A stretch of DNA of 64,000 nt from Mycolicibacterium neoaurum (GTDB lineage Bacteria > Actinomycetota > Actinomycetes > Mycobacteriales > Mycobacteriaceae). Below are positions 22,489 to 30,594 of the stretch, in pieces. Under the pieces are notes generated by a model that was given only the letters and a program-made list of their open reading frames with translations, was not told where the DNA came from and searched no databases. The stretch covers positions 930,001 through 994,000 of the forward strand of contig NZ_JAQIIX010000001.1 in NCBI RefSeq assembly GCF_036946495.1, in the 5' to 3' direction. Within the stretch, counting starts at the first letter, position 1. Each line of letters begins with the position of its first letter. A program made the position numbers and the translations under genes.

Positions 22489-24270
22489 TCAGCCTGCCTG
22501 CAGGGCCGGCGAGCGAGTGAGGATCCACTCACCGATGATCGGATCGGTGCCCTGCTCGCGGCGATAGATGTTGCGGAGCTCGCGTAAAAGCCCGTCGCGC
22601 TGCCACTCCTGGACTTGGCGCATCACCCGGTCGTCGTCGAACGCGGTCGACTTGGCCGCGAGCACCGTCTCCACGAGTTGTCCGGCGATCTGGCGCAGCA
22701 GGCGGGCGTTGGTCGTGAATTGGGTGTCGAAATCCGGGCGCGCTTCCATCATCGCGTGGTGCAGCGTCACCATGAAGTTCAGCGGCGCATACAGGTCCAG
22801 GAACGGCACCGTCGGCCCGGAATCCTCCACCGCTGACCACTCCCGGAAGAACTGCTGCATGCGGTTGCTCAGGGCGATCAATCCGTCGAGCTGCGGGACG
22901 AATTCCGGATCGTCGGTCAATCGCACATAGCGATCGTTCATGTAGAGCAGGCCGATGAATCCCCAGTAGAACCCGATATCCCAGATCACCTTCGCCGACA
23001 TCACGGCCGGGGTGCCCATCACCGCGTACTGATCCTGGTAGATCGCCAGCCACATTTCGGTCAGCGACCGGAACAACGTGTCGCTGACCGTCGCCCGGGC
23101 CGTGACGTCCTCACCGGCCATTTCGCGATGGATCAGGTCGGTGATCAGCCCGTTGCCGATGGCGACGAGGTCGAGGCCCGAGGAGTACAGCGGGTCGAGA
23201 AAGATGCCCGCATCACCGGTCAGTCCCCAGCGCTGCGCGCCGTCATAGACCTTGCTGACCCCGTGGCTGTACTTCTTCATCACCCGGAAGTCCATGATCT
23301 GATCGTCGTGCTCGGCGAGCACCGCCGCACACTGGGGTTCGTGCTCACTGAGCCATGCCTTGGCTTTGGCCAGGGTGTTGAACCCGTCGAAAGGGTGCAG
23401 CGCCGGGTCGGCGACAATCCCGACGCTGGTCGCGCCGGATCCCAGTCGGATCAGCCACACCCAATAGCCTTCCCCCATAAGGTGGTTGGTGGACATGGCA
23501 CGGTCACCCTCGACGAGTCGAGAGTGGTAGCCCGGGTCGTCACTCCAGGTGTTGATATCGATCTCGGTGGCGACCCGCAACCATGCGGCGTTGCAATGGT
23601 GCTCGTTGGTGAGCTTGAGGTCCAGCTGCCGCGGCAACGTGCGGTTGCGCCCGGAGCCGTCGATCACCCAGCGGGCGGTGACCTCTTCCGCGGCGGTCTC
23701 GGTCTGATAGCCGACGATACTGGGGTCGGCCGCAAGCTCGACGGAACGCACTCGCCCACAGCGTATTTCGACACCTGCCGCCAGACACCGGCGGTGTAGT
23801 TCGTTCTCCAACCGCCCACGGTCGATCTGATAGGTCACCTGCGGCACGAAGGAGGAACCGCCGAGCTCCATCCGGCTCGCGATATCGGTGTTGGCACCAT
23901 CGGAGAAGAACATCCGCAGGCCCATCTTGCGCAGCTGGGCCGAGCTCAGGTGATCGCCGAGGCCGAGTGTCTCGCGCAGATAGTGCGCCGAGATCTCCAC
24001 GGTGGATTCCCCGACGGTATGGGTGATCTCGGCCAGCGGATAGCTCTTCGGCTCGATGATGAGCACTCGGATGTCGGGACGTTTGTCCCGCAACTGCAGG
24101 GCCAGACCCATCGCGGCGACACCGCCGCCGATGATGACGACATCGTGGTCATGCTCGGCCGAGGGGCCGTTGGCCGCGGGTAGCTGGTTTTTGATCTTGC
24201 GCGCAAGAGCTGCTCGCGTCCGCGCGTCGAGGTGGGCCAGTTCAGGGCGCATGAATTTCAACATACCCAT
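22489..24270 (-). CDS. flavin-dependent halogenase-like oxidoreductase
   Basis: A 593-residue FAD protein of the tryptophan-halogenase superfamily. The Rossmann motif VVIIGGGVAAMG lies near residue 44. GESTVE follows at about 87 (the GEAT/GEST position of halogenases), then LRKMGLRMFFSDG with a lysine that may align with the catalytic lysine of PrnA/RebH. GYWVWLIRLGSGATSVGIV stands where halogenases have WxWxIP, but the proline is arginine here. DPLYSSGLDLVAIGNG marks the flavin site. Members with carrier-protein-bound substrates often accompany PKS genes, and this one lies 100 bases upstream of the PKS on the same strand. It could be a halogenase or a related monooxygenase; the missing proline leaves this open. 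Confidence 0.8.
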   Translation of the reverse strand: MGMLKFMRPELAHLDARTRAALARKIKNQLPAANGPSAEHDHDVVIIGGGVAAMGLALQLRDKRPDIRVLIIEPKSYPLAEITHTVGESTVEISAHYLRETLGLGDHLSSAQLRKMGLRMFFSDGANTDIASRMELGGSSFVPQVTYQIDRGRLENELHRRCLAAGVEIRCGRVRSVELAADPSIVGYQTETAAEEVTARWVIDGSGRNRTLPRQLDLKLTNEHHCNAAWLRVATEIDINTWSDDPGYHSRLVEGDRAMSTNHLMGEGYWVWLIRLGSGATSVGIVADPALHPFDGFNTLAKAKAWLSEHEPQCAAVLAEHDDQIMDFRVMKKYSHGVSKVYDGAQRWGLTGDAGIFLDPLYSSGLDLVAIGNGLITDLIHREMAGEDVTARATVSDTLFRSLTEMWLAIYQDQYAVMGTPAVMSAKVIWDIGFYWGFIGLLYMNDRYVRLTDDPEFVPQLDGLIALSNRMQQFFREWSAVEDSGPTVPFLDLYAPLNFMVTLHHAMMEARPDFDTQFTTNARLLRQIAGQLVETVLAAKSTAFDDDRVMRQVQEWQRDGLLRELRNIYRREQGTDPIIGEWILTRSPALQAG

Positions 24271-24289
24271 CGCGCCCGGGACTCGACGG

Positions 24290-25540
24290 TTACTGGGAAA
24301 TCTCGGCCGCCTGTCGGTGTCGTCCGTAGACGCGCTCGAAGATCGGGGAGGTCATCAACGTGGTGATGACCGCGACCATGACGAGGATGGTGAACAGAGT
24401 GGGCGTGATGATGCCGGCTTGGAGACCGATGTTGAGCAGGATGAGTTCGATCAGCCCGCGGGCGTTCATCAGGGCCCCCAGCGCCACCGATTCCCGTATC
24501 GGCACGCGGCTGAGCCGCGCCGCGACCGCGCACGCGACTCCCTTGCCGACGATGGCGACGACGAGCAGTCCCGCGGTGATGGCCCAGAGCCGGGGCGTGT
24601 TGACCAGCCCGATCTGGGTGTTGAGCCCGGAATAGACGAAGAACAGCGGCAACAGCAGCTTGGTGGTCAGGGGTTCGATCTTGTCGGTGAGCCGGCCGGC
24701 GAAGTATCCGGACGGCATCGCGATCCCCAGGATGAAGGCACCGAATATCGCGTAGATGCCGATGGTGTCGGTGAGCCAGGCGGATGCCATCAGCAGGATC
24801 AGGACCGTACTGAGCATCGATCCGCTGATGGCCTGCTGCTGCTCGGCCTTGACGCCCATCGGGACGAGGGCGCGCTTGCCGATGGTCAGCACCACCACGG
24901 TGTAGAGCACGCCACCGCCGATGGCGACGACGGCGAGCATCGGACTGTTCTTGTAGACAGCCAGTACGACGGCCAGGATGCACCAGGAGATGGCATCGGA
25001 GGTGGCGCCGCAGGCCAGTGCAAGCGTGCCCAAAGAGGTTCCGGTCAAACCCTTTTCGAAGATGATCCGGGCGAGCATGGGGAAGGCGGTGATGGCGATG
25101 GAGGCGCCGAGGAACATCATCGCCATGCCCAGGTTCACGCCTTCGCCGAAGAACTCGCCGCCGCCGAGCAGCGGGATCGCCGCAAGCGCGCCGATGATCA
25201 GCGGTGCGATGGTCCCGGTGGCCGAGACCGCCGCGGCGGTACCGGCCCGTTGCCGGACGTGATCGACATCGAAGTTCATGCCGATGACAAACATGTAGAG
25301 CACCAGGCCGACCTGCGCGGTGGTGTACAGCACGATGTTCGACGTCCCCGAGGGGAACAGTCCGGCCTGCAGGTCGGGGGCGATGCGGCCGAGCAGAGAC
25401 GGCCCGAGGACCACGCCGGCGATCATCTCACCGACGACGGGCGGCTGACCCAATCGTCCGGCGACGATTCCGGCCACCCGGCAGGCGGCCAGGATGACGG
25501 CGAGTTGCAGAAAGAACTGGATCGCGATGTCCGCGGGCAT
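24290..25540 (-). CDS. CPA2-family cation:proton antiporter
   Basis: A 416-residue transporter with about 12 membrane helices of the Na+(K+)/H+ exchanger fold. Family-typical stretches are GQPPVVGEMIAGVVLGPSLLG (positions 25393-25455), the ATSDAISW segment near residue 180 with an aspartate in the exchange region, and FFVYSGLNTQIG. No C-terminal TrkA-N domain is present. It is 20 bases upstream of the halogenase-like gene and probably in its operon. Antiporters of this type occur in several polyketide clusters, where they are thought to help with export or self-protection; that role here is inference. Confidence 0.88.
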   Translation of the reverse strand: MPADIAIQFFLQLAVILAACRVAGIVAGRLGQPPVVGEMIAGVVLGPSLLGRIAPDLQAGLFPSGTSNIVLYTTAQVGLVLYMFVIGMNFDVDHVRQRAGTAAAVSATGTIAPLIIGALAAIPLLGGGEFFGEGVNLGMAMMFLGASIAITAFPMLARIIFEKGLTGTSLGTLALACGATSDAISWCILAVVLAVYKNSPMLAVVAIGGGVLYTVVVLTIGKRALVPMGVKAEQQQAISGSMLSTVLILLMASAWLTDTIGIYAIFGAFILGIAMPSGYFAGRLTDKIEPLTTKLLLPLFFVYSGLNTQIGLVNTPRLWAITAGLLVVAIVGKGVACAVAARLSRVPIRESVALGALMNARGLIELILLNIGLQAGIITPTLFTILVMVAVITTLMTSPIFERVYGRHRQAAEISQ

Positions 25541-25566
25541 ACGTCAGGTTAGCCAGCCGAAGAGTG

Positions 25567-26325
25567 TCACCGCGGCGCGTTCTGCTTGAGCGTGGTCAAC
25601 GCGGCCGCAGTCAGCGTGGCGAAATCAGCGATCTCCGCCGATTCCCATGCGATACCGACGAGTTCGGCCATCCGGCGATTGGTCGCATTCTCGACCTCGA
25701 TATAACGGTCCTTCTTGTCGGCACCGTCGGCGAACGGTTCGGGCCAGCCGAACATTGCCGCGTATCGCGGCCCCTTGTTCAGCATGTGCGCCTCGATGGG
25801 ACTGATCCCGGACAGGCTGAGGGCGTTGAAGTGCAGTCCGGCTCGCAGTTCTCGCAGCACGAACATGACCTGGAGCGCACGGGCGGGTGCGTCGTCGGCC
25901 AGCGGCATGGCCTTCCAGCCGGCGAACAGCGGGACCGAGGAGGTGGGCGCGACGGCGATCAGCCGCTCCCCCAGATCGGCGATACGGTCGAGCCCCTGCG
26001 CTGCGGCCAGATATCGGCGGCCGAACTCGGCGGCCTGTTGCCAGTACACCTCGGCCGCGCCGGCGGCACCACGCACGGCGATGCCCTGCTCCCACAGGGC
26101 GGCCAAGCCGGTGGGTTCGAACACGGCGAAGGCCGCAGCGACGGTCGCTCCGGTGGCGTCCCCGAGAACTCCCCCGCGGCCGGCGACGTACCCGGCGAGC
26201 GGATTCTGATAGCCCGCCACGACGCTCTCGGCGTAGGTCTGCGGGTGCAGCATGAACGCGGCAACCGCCTGTTCCACGGAGGCACCGGCCGCGGCGACGT
26301 GCCCGACCAGATCGGTGTCAGTCAT
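25567..26325 (-). CDS. EvbL/SCO6745-like protein
   Basis: A 252-residue helical, alanine-rich protein resembling the SCO6745/EvbL family of actinobacteria, annotated from antibiotic gene clusters but without an established reaction. Recognisable parts are the N-terminal MLHPQTYAESVVAGYQNPLAGYVAGRGGVLG region (positions 26160-26252), a central GLHFNALSLSGISPIEAHMLNKGP segment (positions 25777-25848) and FGWPEPF. ATG 26325 has AAAGG about 8 nt upstream. It starts the minus-strand series that continues through antiporter, halogenase-like enzyme and PKS, and the gap to the antiporter is only 26 bases. The family assignment is from memory of the conserved motifs. Confidence 0.65.
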   Translation of the reverse strand: MTDTDLVGHVAAAGASVEQAVAAFMLHPQTYAESVVAGYQNPLAGYVAGRGGVLGDATGATVAAAFAVFEPTGLAALWEQGIAVRGAAGAAEVYWQQAAEFGRRYLAAAQGLDRIADLGERLIAVAPTSSVPLFAGWKAMPLADDAPARALQVMFVLRELRAGLHFNALSLSGISPIEAHMLNKGPRYAAMFGWPEPFADGADKKDRYIEVENATNRRMAELVGIAWESAEIADFATLTAAALTTLKQNAPR

Positions 26326-26512
26326 CCTTCGGGCCTTTCGGTGCGTCGGTATCCGCTCGAACAGTAGACGGTGGTCGATAAGAGGCGGCCGCGTTTACCG
26401 CGGTTGCGGACAAAGGGTCTCCAACAGCACGTTTGGCCGGGCCCTCAGACCTCAGAATTTTCTTTGCTCACTTCTGTCTCTGGTGTCACTTCACGACCCG
26501 TTTTGTCGGTGG

Positions 26513-26528
26513 CCGAACGTATGTTCGA
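26513..26528. promoter_or_regulatory. LexA (SOS) box
   Basis: CCGAACGTATGTTCGA contains the palindrome CGAAC-N4-GTTCG and differs from the mycobacterial/Gram-positive consensus TCGAAC-N4-GTTCGA at one end base only. It ends 3 bases before the ATG of the DUF222/HNH gene, so LexA bound here would block its expression. Confidence 0.85.
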
Positions 26529-26531
26529 GTC

Positions 26532-28145
26532 ATGAGATCGGATGCGGCGGCCAGTCGGGAGTCGGTGCAGCACGCCCTCTCCGATCGCGCCGCGTCGGTC
26601 AAAGCGCTGTTGGATGCCGATTTCTCGGTGTTCGACACCGCGGAGTTGTTGGCGTTGCAGTCCGAACGCGAACAACGCGCCCGCGCCGATGCCGTGATCG
26701 ATGCCCGCATCCAGGCGGCGCTCATGCGACGCAGCACCGCACATGAGATCGGCGCAAAATCCTGGGCCGATGTCCTGGTCACCCGGATGCGCCTGTCGGC
26801 CCGCGAGGCCGCGACCCGGGTGCGCCGCGCCGAACAACTGGCCCCCAGGCAGTGTGTGACCGGGGTACTGCTCGATCCCGCGCTGCCGCTGTGCGCCCAG
26901 GCCCTGGCCGACGGCGACATCGGCGAAGGCCATGTAGCGGTGATCGCCGACGCGGTGCGGATGGCTGCCAAATTGGTCGATGCCGCCCGGTGCGCGAAGC
27001 TGGAGGAGATCCTGGTCCCGGTGGCCAGGGTCAGCGCACCCGAGACCGTGCACGAGGCCGCGATACGAGCCCTCTATGTCATGAACCAGGACGGTCTGGG
27101 CCCTGATATCGCCCGCCACAAACGCGGCATCACCGTCGGCAAGCAAGATGCCGACGGGCTCACCCATATCAGCGGTTGGGTCGATCCCGAGCTGGCCGCC
27201 TATCTGGGGACCGCCTTCGATGCGTGGGCCCGGCCAGGAATGAACAATCCCGAAGACCCCGAATCACCGACCAACCCCGACCGAGATGCCTCGCCGCAGG
27301 CGGGATCCGATTCGAAGACCAAAGATGCTGCCGCCCAGCCCGACTCGGCGACGCCGCCGCAGGATCAGTCCGCGCTGTGGGAACAACCGCCGCTGCCCAC
27401 CACTCTGGACGAACTCGCCGACCGCATCACCGCCGTCGAATCCGCCACCGCGGCCGCGGCCACCCCGGCACCGACCCTGCCGCCGCCGACCGACCCGACA
27501 GCTGTCCGCGACACCCGCACCGCTGCCCAACGCCAACACGACGCCCTCAAAGCCATCCTGCGCGACACCCTGATGTCCAAGAGGCTCGGCCAGCACAACG
27601 GGCTACCGGTCACCGTCGTGGTCTCGACCACCCTGGCCGAACTCGAAACCGCCGCCGGCATCGCGGTCACCGGCACCGGCACCCTCATGCCCATGCCCGA
27701 CCTGATTCGACTGGCCGAACACGCCCACCACTACCTGGTGATCTACCGCCACCACACCGCCGAACCGCTCTACCTGGGCCGCACCAAACGCCTAGCCACC
27801 AAAGCCCAACGCCTACTGCTCTACAACCGCGACCGCGGCTGCACCCGCCCCGGCTGCACCCACTGCGCCAACCGCTGCCAAGCACATCACGCCGAACCCA
27901 GCTGGGCCCGCGGCGGACACACCGACGCCCCCACCCTCGGTCTGGGCTGCCCACCGGACAACCGCCTCGCCGAACTGGGCTGGACCACAAAAATCGACCC
28001 CACCACCGGCCGCGTCCACTGGCACCCACCACCACTACTGGACACCGGCCAAGACACCATCAACCACCACTTCCACCCCGAAGAACTCCTCAGCCACCCG
28101 GAAGAACGGCCAGAACAACCTGGGCAGCAAGATGATTCGGGATGA
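26532..28145 (+). CDS. DUF222/HNH endonuclease, 13E12 repeat family
   Basis: A 537-residue protein of the mycobacterial 13E12 family: N-terminal DUF222 (about residues 20-300), a low-complexity Ala/Pro/Thr linker (about 240-335) and a C-terminal HNH domain with zinc-type cysteines (CTRPGCTHCANRC) and QAHHAEPSWARGGHTDAPTLGLGC. The family asparagine-rich end (usually DNLTLAC) is altered, so nuclease activity is uncertain. ATG 26532 is the first ATG after a LexA box; an upstream in-frame start would place the box inside the gene. 13E12 genes are known members of the M. tuberculosis LexA regulon. It is convergent with the UspA gene, 8 bases apart. Confidence 0.9.
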   Translation: MRSDAAASRESVQHALSDRAASVKALLDADFSVFDTAELLALQSEREQRARADAVIDARIQAALMRRSTAHEIGAKSWADVLVTRMRLSAREAATRVRRAEQLAPRQCVTGVLLDPALPLCAQALADGDIGEGHVAVIADAVRMAAKLVDAARCAKLEEILVPVARVSAPETVHEAAIRALYVMNQDGLGPDIARHKRGITVGKQDADGLTHISGWVDPELAAYLGTAFDAWARPGMNNPEDPESPTNPDRDASPQAGSDSKTKDAAAQPDSATPPQDQSALWEQPPLPTTLDELADRITAVESATAAAATPAPTLPPPTDPTAVRDTRTAAQRQHDALKAILRDTLMSKRLGQHNGLPVTVVVSTTLAELETAAGIAVTGTGTLMPMPDLIRLAEHAHHYLVIYRHHTAEPLYLGRTKRLATKAQRLLLYNRDRGCTRPGCTHCANRCQAHHAEPSWARGGHTDAPTLGLGCPPDNRLAELGWTTKIDPTTGRVHWHPPPLLDTGQDTINHHFHPEELLSHPEERPEQPGQQDDSG

Positions 28146-28153
28146 CCGACGCG

Positions 28154-28543
28154 TCACTCCGCGGGCTTGACCGCCAGCACCGGTTTCGGGCACTCCAGGA
28201 TGAGCTTCTGGGCGACGCTGCCGAGCAGCAACTTGCCCACCGGGCTGCGATGCCGGATCCCGACGACCAGTAATTCGGCGTCCGGGGCATCCATCGCGGT
28301 CAGCAGCTCGTCGACCGCGTCCACCCCGACGGGCTGGCGCAGCTCGTATTCCACACCACATTCGGCGAGTCGGGCCTGGACATCGCGCACCTCGGCGCCG
28401 CCGGCGAATCGCGAATCCACATAGGATTCACCCGATGTCGAGTTGATCACCAATAGGCTGGTCTTGCGCAGGTTCGCCTCGGCGATACCCTGCTCCAGCG
28501 CCGCGTGCCCGAAGGGATCTGCGGTGTAACCGATGACTATCAC
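28154..28543 (-). CDS. universal stress protein (UspA family), last gene of the tct operon
   Basis: A 129-residue single UspA domain: MIVIGYTADPFGHAAL at the N-terminus and the ATP-binding loop GIRHRSPVGKLLLGSVAQKLI (positions 28175-28237), matching the G-2x-G-9x-G-S/T consensus, near the C-terminus. The GTG start overlaps the tctA stop as GTGA (28540-28543), so it is co-translated with the transporter. UspA proteins bind ATP/AMP and modulate membrane transporters in some systems; a regulatory role for TctABC is inferred from the coupling. Confidence 0.9.
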   Translation of the reverse strand: MIVIGYTADPFGHAALEQGIAEANLRKTSLLVINSTSGESYVDSRFAGGAEVRDVQARLAECGVEYELRQPVGVDAVDELLTAMDAPDAELLVVGIRHRSPVGKLLLGSVAQKLILECPKPVLAVKPAE

Positions 28544-30081
28544 AGCTGGCCCGCCTTGGTCTTCTGGTCCTTGTCATCCTCGACGATCAACAGGCTCTCC
28601 TCGCTCCGGTTGAACAGCCGTAGCACCAGCGGAGCCAGCAGCAGCAACGCCATCAGGACGTAGGTGACGATCGCGACCGGCTCGGTGAACAGGCTGCTCC
28701 AGTCTCCGCCACCGAGCTGAAGGCTCTGCCGCAGCTGTCGCTCGATCCGCGGGCCGAGGATCACACCGATGATCAACGGCAGCACCGGAAGTCCGAATCG
28801 ACGCATCATCAGGCCCATCATCCCGAAGATCAGCAGCAGCAACAGATCCAGCGGCTGCAGGTTCACCGCGAAGGCGCCGAGCGCAGCGAAGAACAGGATG
28901 CCTGCGTACAGGTAGGGACGCGGGGTGCGCAGCAGCTTGGCCCACAGCGGCGCCAACGGAAGGTTCAGCGCCAGCAGCATGAGGTTGCCGATGAACAGGC
29001 TGGCGATCAGCGTCCAGATCAGCAGCGGTTCCTTGTCGAACAGCGTCGGACCGGGCTGGATACCGTAGGAGACAAAGGCGGTCAGCATGACGGCGGCGGT
29101 GGCATTGGTCGGCAGGCCCAGCGACAGCATCGGCACCAGAGTGCCTGCGGCAGAGGCGTTGTTGGCCGCTTCCGGACCGGCGACACCCTCGATGGCCCCC
29201 TTGCCGAACTCCTCGGGATGCTTGCTCAGCTTCTTCTCGGTGATGTAGCTCAGGAAGGTCGGTAGTTCCGCACCACCGGCGGGCAGCGCACCGAAGGGGA
29301 AACCGTACGCGGTACCGCGCAGCCACGGCTTCCAGGACCGCTTCCAGTCGCTCTTACCCATCCAGGGCCGCCCGACCGGAATGACATCCGCCGGCCGCCG
29401 GCGAAGATGGGCACACACCCAGAGCGCCTCGCCGACAGCGAAGACCGCGACGGCGATGACGACGATGTCGATACCATCGGCCAGCAGCGGCACTCCGAAC
29501 GTGGCCCGGTTCTGCCCGGTCAGCGAGTCGATACCGACGATGCCGATCGCAAGACCGAGCAGCAGCGAGATCAGACCGCGCAGTTTCGATGAGCCCAGCA
29601 CCGCGGTGACCGCGACGAGTGCGAACAACATGATCGCCAGATACGAGGGCGCACCGAGGGTGACGGCGAACCGGGACACCACGGGCGCGAAGGCGGCCAG
29701 CAGCACGGTGCCGATCGCACCGGCCACGAATGACCCGATGGCGGCGGTGGCCAGCGCTTGTGCGGCACGGCCGGCCTTGGCCATCTTGTTGCCCTCGATC
29801 GCGGTGATCACCGACGAGGATTCACCGGGGGTGTTCAGCAGGATGGACGTCGTCGACCCGCCGTACATGCCGCCATAAAAGATGCCGGCGAACATGATGA
29901 AAGCCGCACTGGGACTGACGTTATAGGTGATCGGCAGCAGCAGGGCCACCGTCATTGCCGGACCGATACCCGGCAGCACGCCGACCGCGGTGCCCAGCAG
30001 CACGCCGATCGCGGCGTACAGCAGATTCATCGGGGTGGCCGCCTCGGCGAACCCCTGCAGGAGCCAGTTGAAATTCTCCAT
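28540..30081 (-). CDS. tctA: tripartite tricarboxylate transporter, large permease TctA
   Basis: A 513-residue protein with about 12 membrane helices forming the main permease of a TTT-family, ion-gradient-driven carboxylate importer. The family signatures are visible: GVLLGTAVGVLPGIGPAM (about residues 27-44), MYGGSTTSILLNTPGESSS (about 73-91) and LSLGLPTNATAAVML (about 315-329). It follows tctB directly; the tctB stop abuts the tctA ATG. The UspA gene overlaps its end. Substrate (citrate or another di/tricarboxylate) cannot be read off the sequence. Confidence 0.94.
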   Translation of the reverse strand: MENFNWLLQGFAEAATPMNLLYAAIGVLLGTAVGVLPGIGPAMTVALLLPITYNVSPSAAFIMFAGIFYGGMYGGSTTSILLNTPGESSSVITAIEGNKMAKAGRAAQALATAAIGSFVAGAIGTVLLAAFAPVVSRFAVTLGAPSYLAIMLFALVAVTAVLGSSKLRGLISLLLGLAIGIVGIDSLTGQNRATFGVPLLADGIDIVVIAVAVFAVGEALWVCAHLRRRPADVIPVGRPWMGKSDWKRSWKPWLRGTAYGFPFGALPAGGAELPTFLSYITEKKLSKHPEEFGKGAIEGVAGPEAANNASAAGTLVPMLSLGLPTNATAAVMLTAFVSYGIQPGPTLFDKEPLLIWTLIASLFIGNLMLLALNLPLAPLWAKLLRTPRPYLYAGILFFAALGAFAVNLQPLDLLLLLIFGMMGLMMRRFGLPVLPLIIGVILGPRIERQLRQSLQLGGGDWSSLFTEPVAIVTYVLMALLLLAPLVLRLFNRSEESLLIVEDDKDQKTKAGQL

Positions 30082-30594
30082 CTACAGGATCCCATCCAAT
30101 ATGCCTGCGGGCAGCGGGATTCCGAGCCCGGAGTAGAACGCATAGAAACTCACCAGCGCCAGCACGACGCCGATTGCGATATTGCGGACGTAGTGGCGGC
30201 TGCCCAGCACGGTGGCGCAGCCTGCGAAGAACAGCGCGCTGGTGATCGCCCAGCCCAGCGGGTTGACCAGGACGATCAGCATGATGAACAGCCCGATGAG
30301 CAGTCCCACGGTGCGCCAGTCACTCGGCATGTCCGGATCGATGTCCTCGCCGGCATCGGCCTCACCGCGCGACCCGCGCGGGATCGCGATGGCCAGGACG
30401 ACGGCCATCACCAACAGACCGGCGCCGATCAGGATCGGGAAGAACCGCGGTCCGATGGGATCGACCTCGGCATAGCCTCCGGGCATGGACAGCGCGTCGT
30501 AGATGAGGAAGGCGCCGACGGCGACCATCACCGCACAGACGACGTACTGCGCGTAATCCGGCCGCACCTTCTCGACCCGCACCTCGGTACTCAC
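30082..30594 (-). CDS. tctB: tripartite tricarboxylate transporter, small permease TctB
   Basis: A 170-residue membrane protein with four predicted helices (about residues 13-32, 47-68, 96-118 and 130-155) and the DUF1468/TctB arrangement, including a DPIGPRFFPILIGAGLL stretch after the first helix. GTG 30594 is chosen as start because it overlaps the tctC stop (GTGA at 30591-30594) and the protein then begins MSTEVRVEKVRPDYAQY. The frame extends upstream only inside tctC. It is the weakly conserved accessory subunit of TctABC. Confidence 0.9.
   Translation of the reverse strand: MSTEVRVEKVRPDYAQYVVCAVMVAVGAFLIYDALSMPGGYAEVDPIGPRFFPILIGAGLLVMAVVLAIAIPRGSRGEADAGEDIDPDMPSDWRTVGLLIGLFIMLIVLVNPLGWAITSALFFAGCATVLGSRHYVRNIAIGVVLALVSFYAFYSGLGIPLPAGILDGIL

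Noticed and set aside
24056..25552. 498-codon plus-strand frame opposite the antiporter
   Set aside because: Translation is Asp/Gly/His/Gln-rich and matches no family; the opposite strand has a full transporter.
26326..26512. Search for a mobile-element boundary upstream of the 13E12-type gene
   Set aside because: 13E12 genes can be repeated in genomes, but no terminal repeats or target duplications are visible around this copy.
27176..28135. 319-codon plus-strand frame overlapping the DUF222/HNH gene
   Set aside because: Pro/Arg/His-rich frame +2 shadow inside the gene with known domains.
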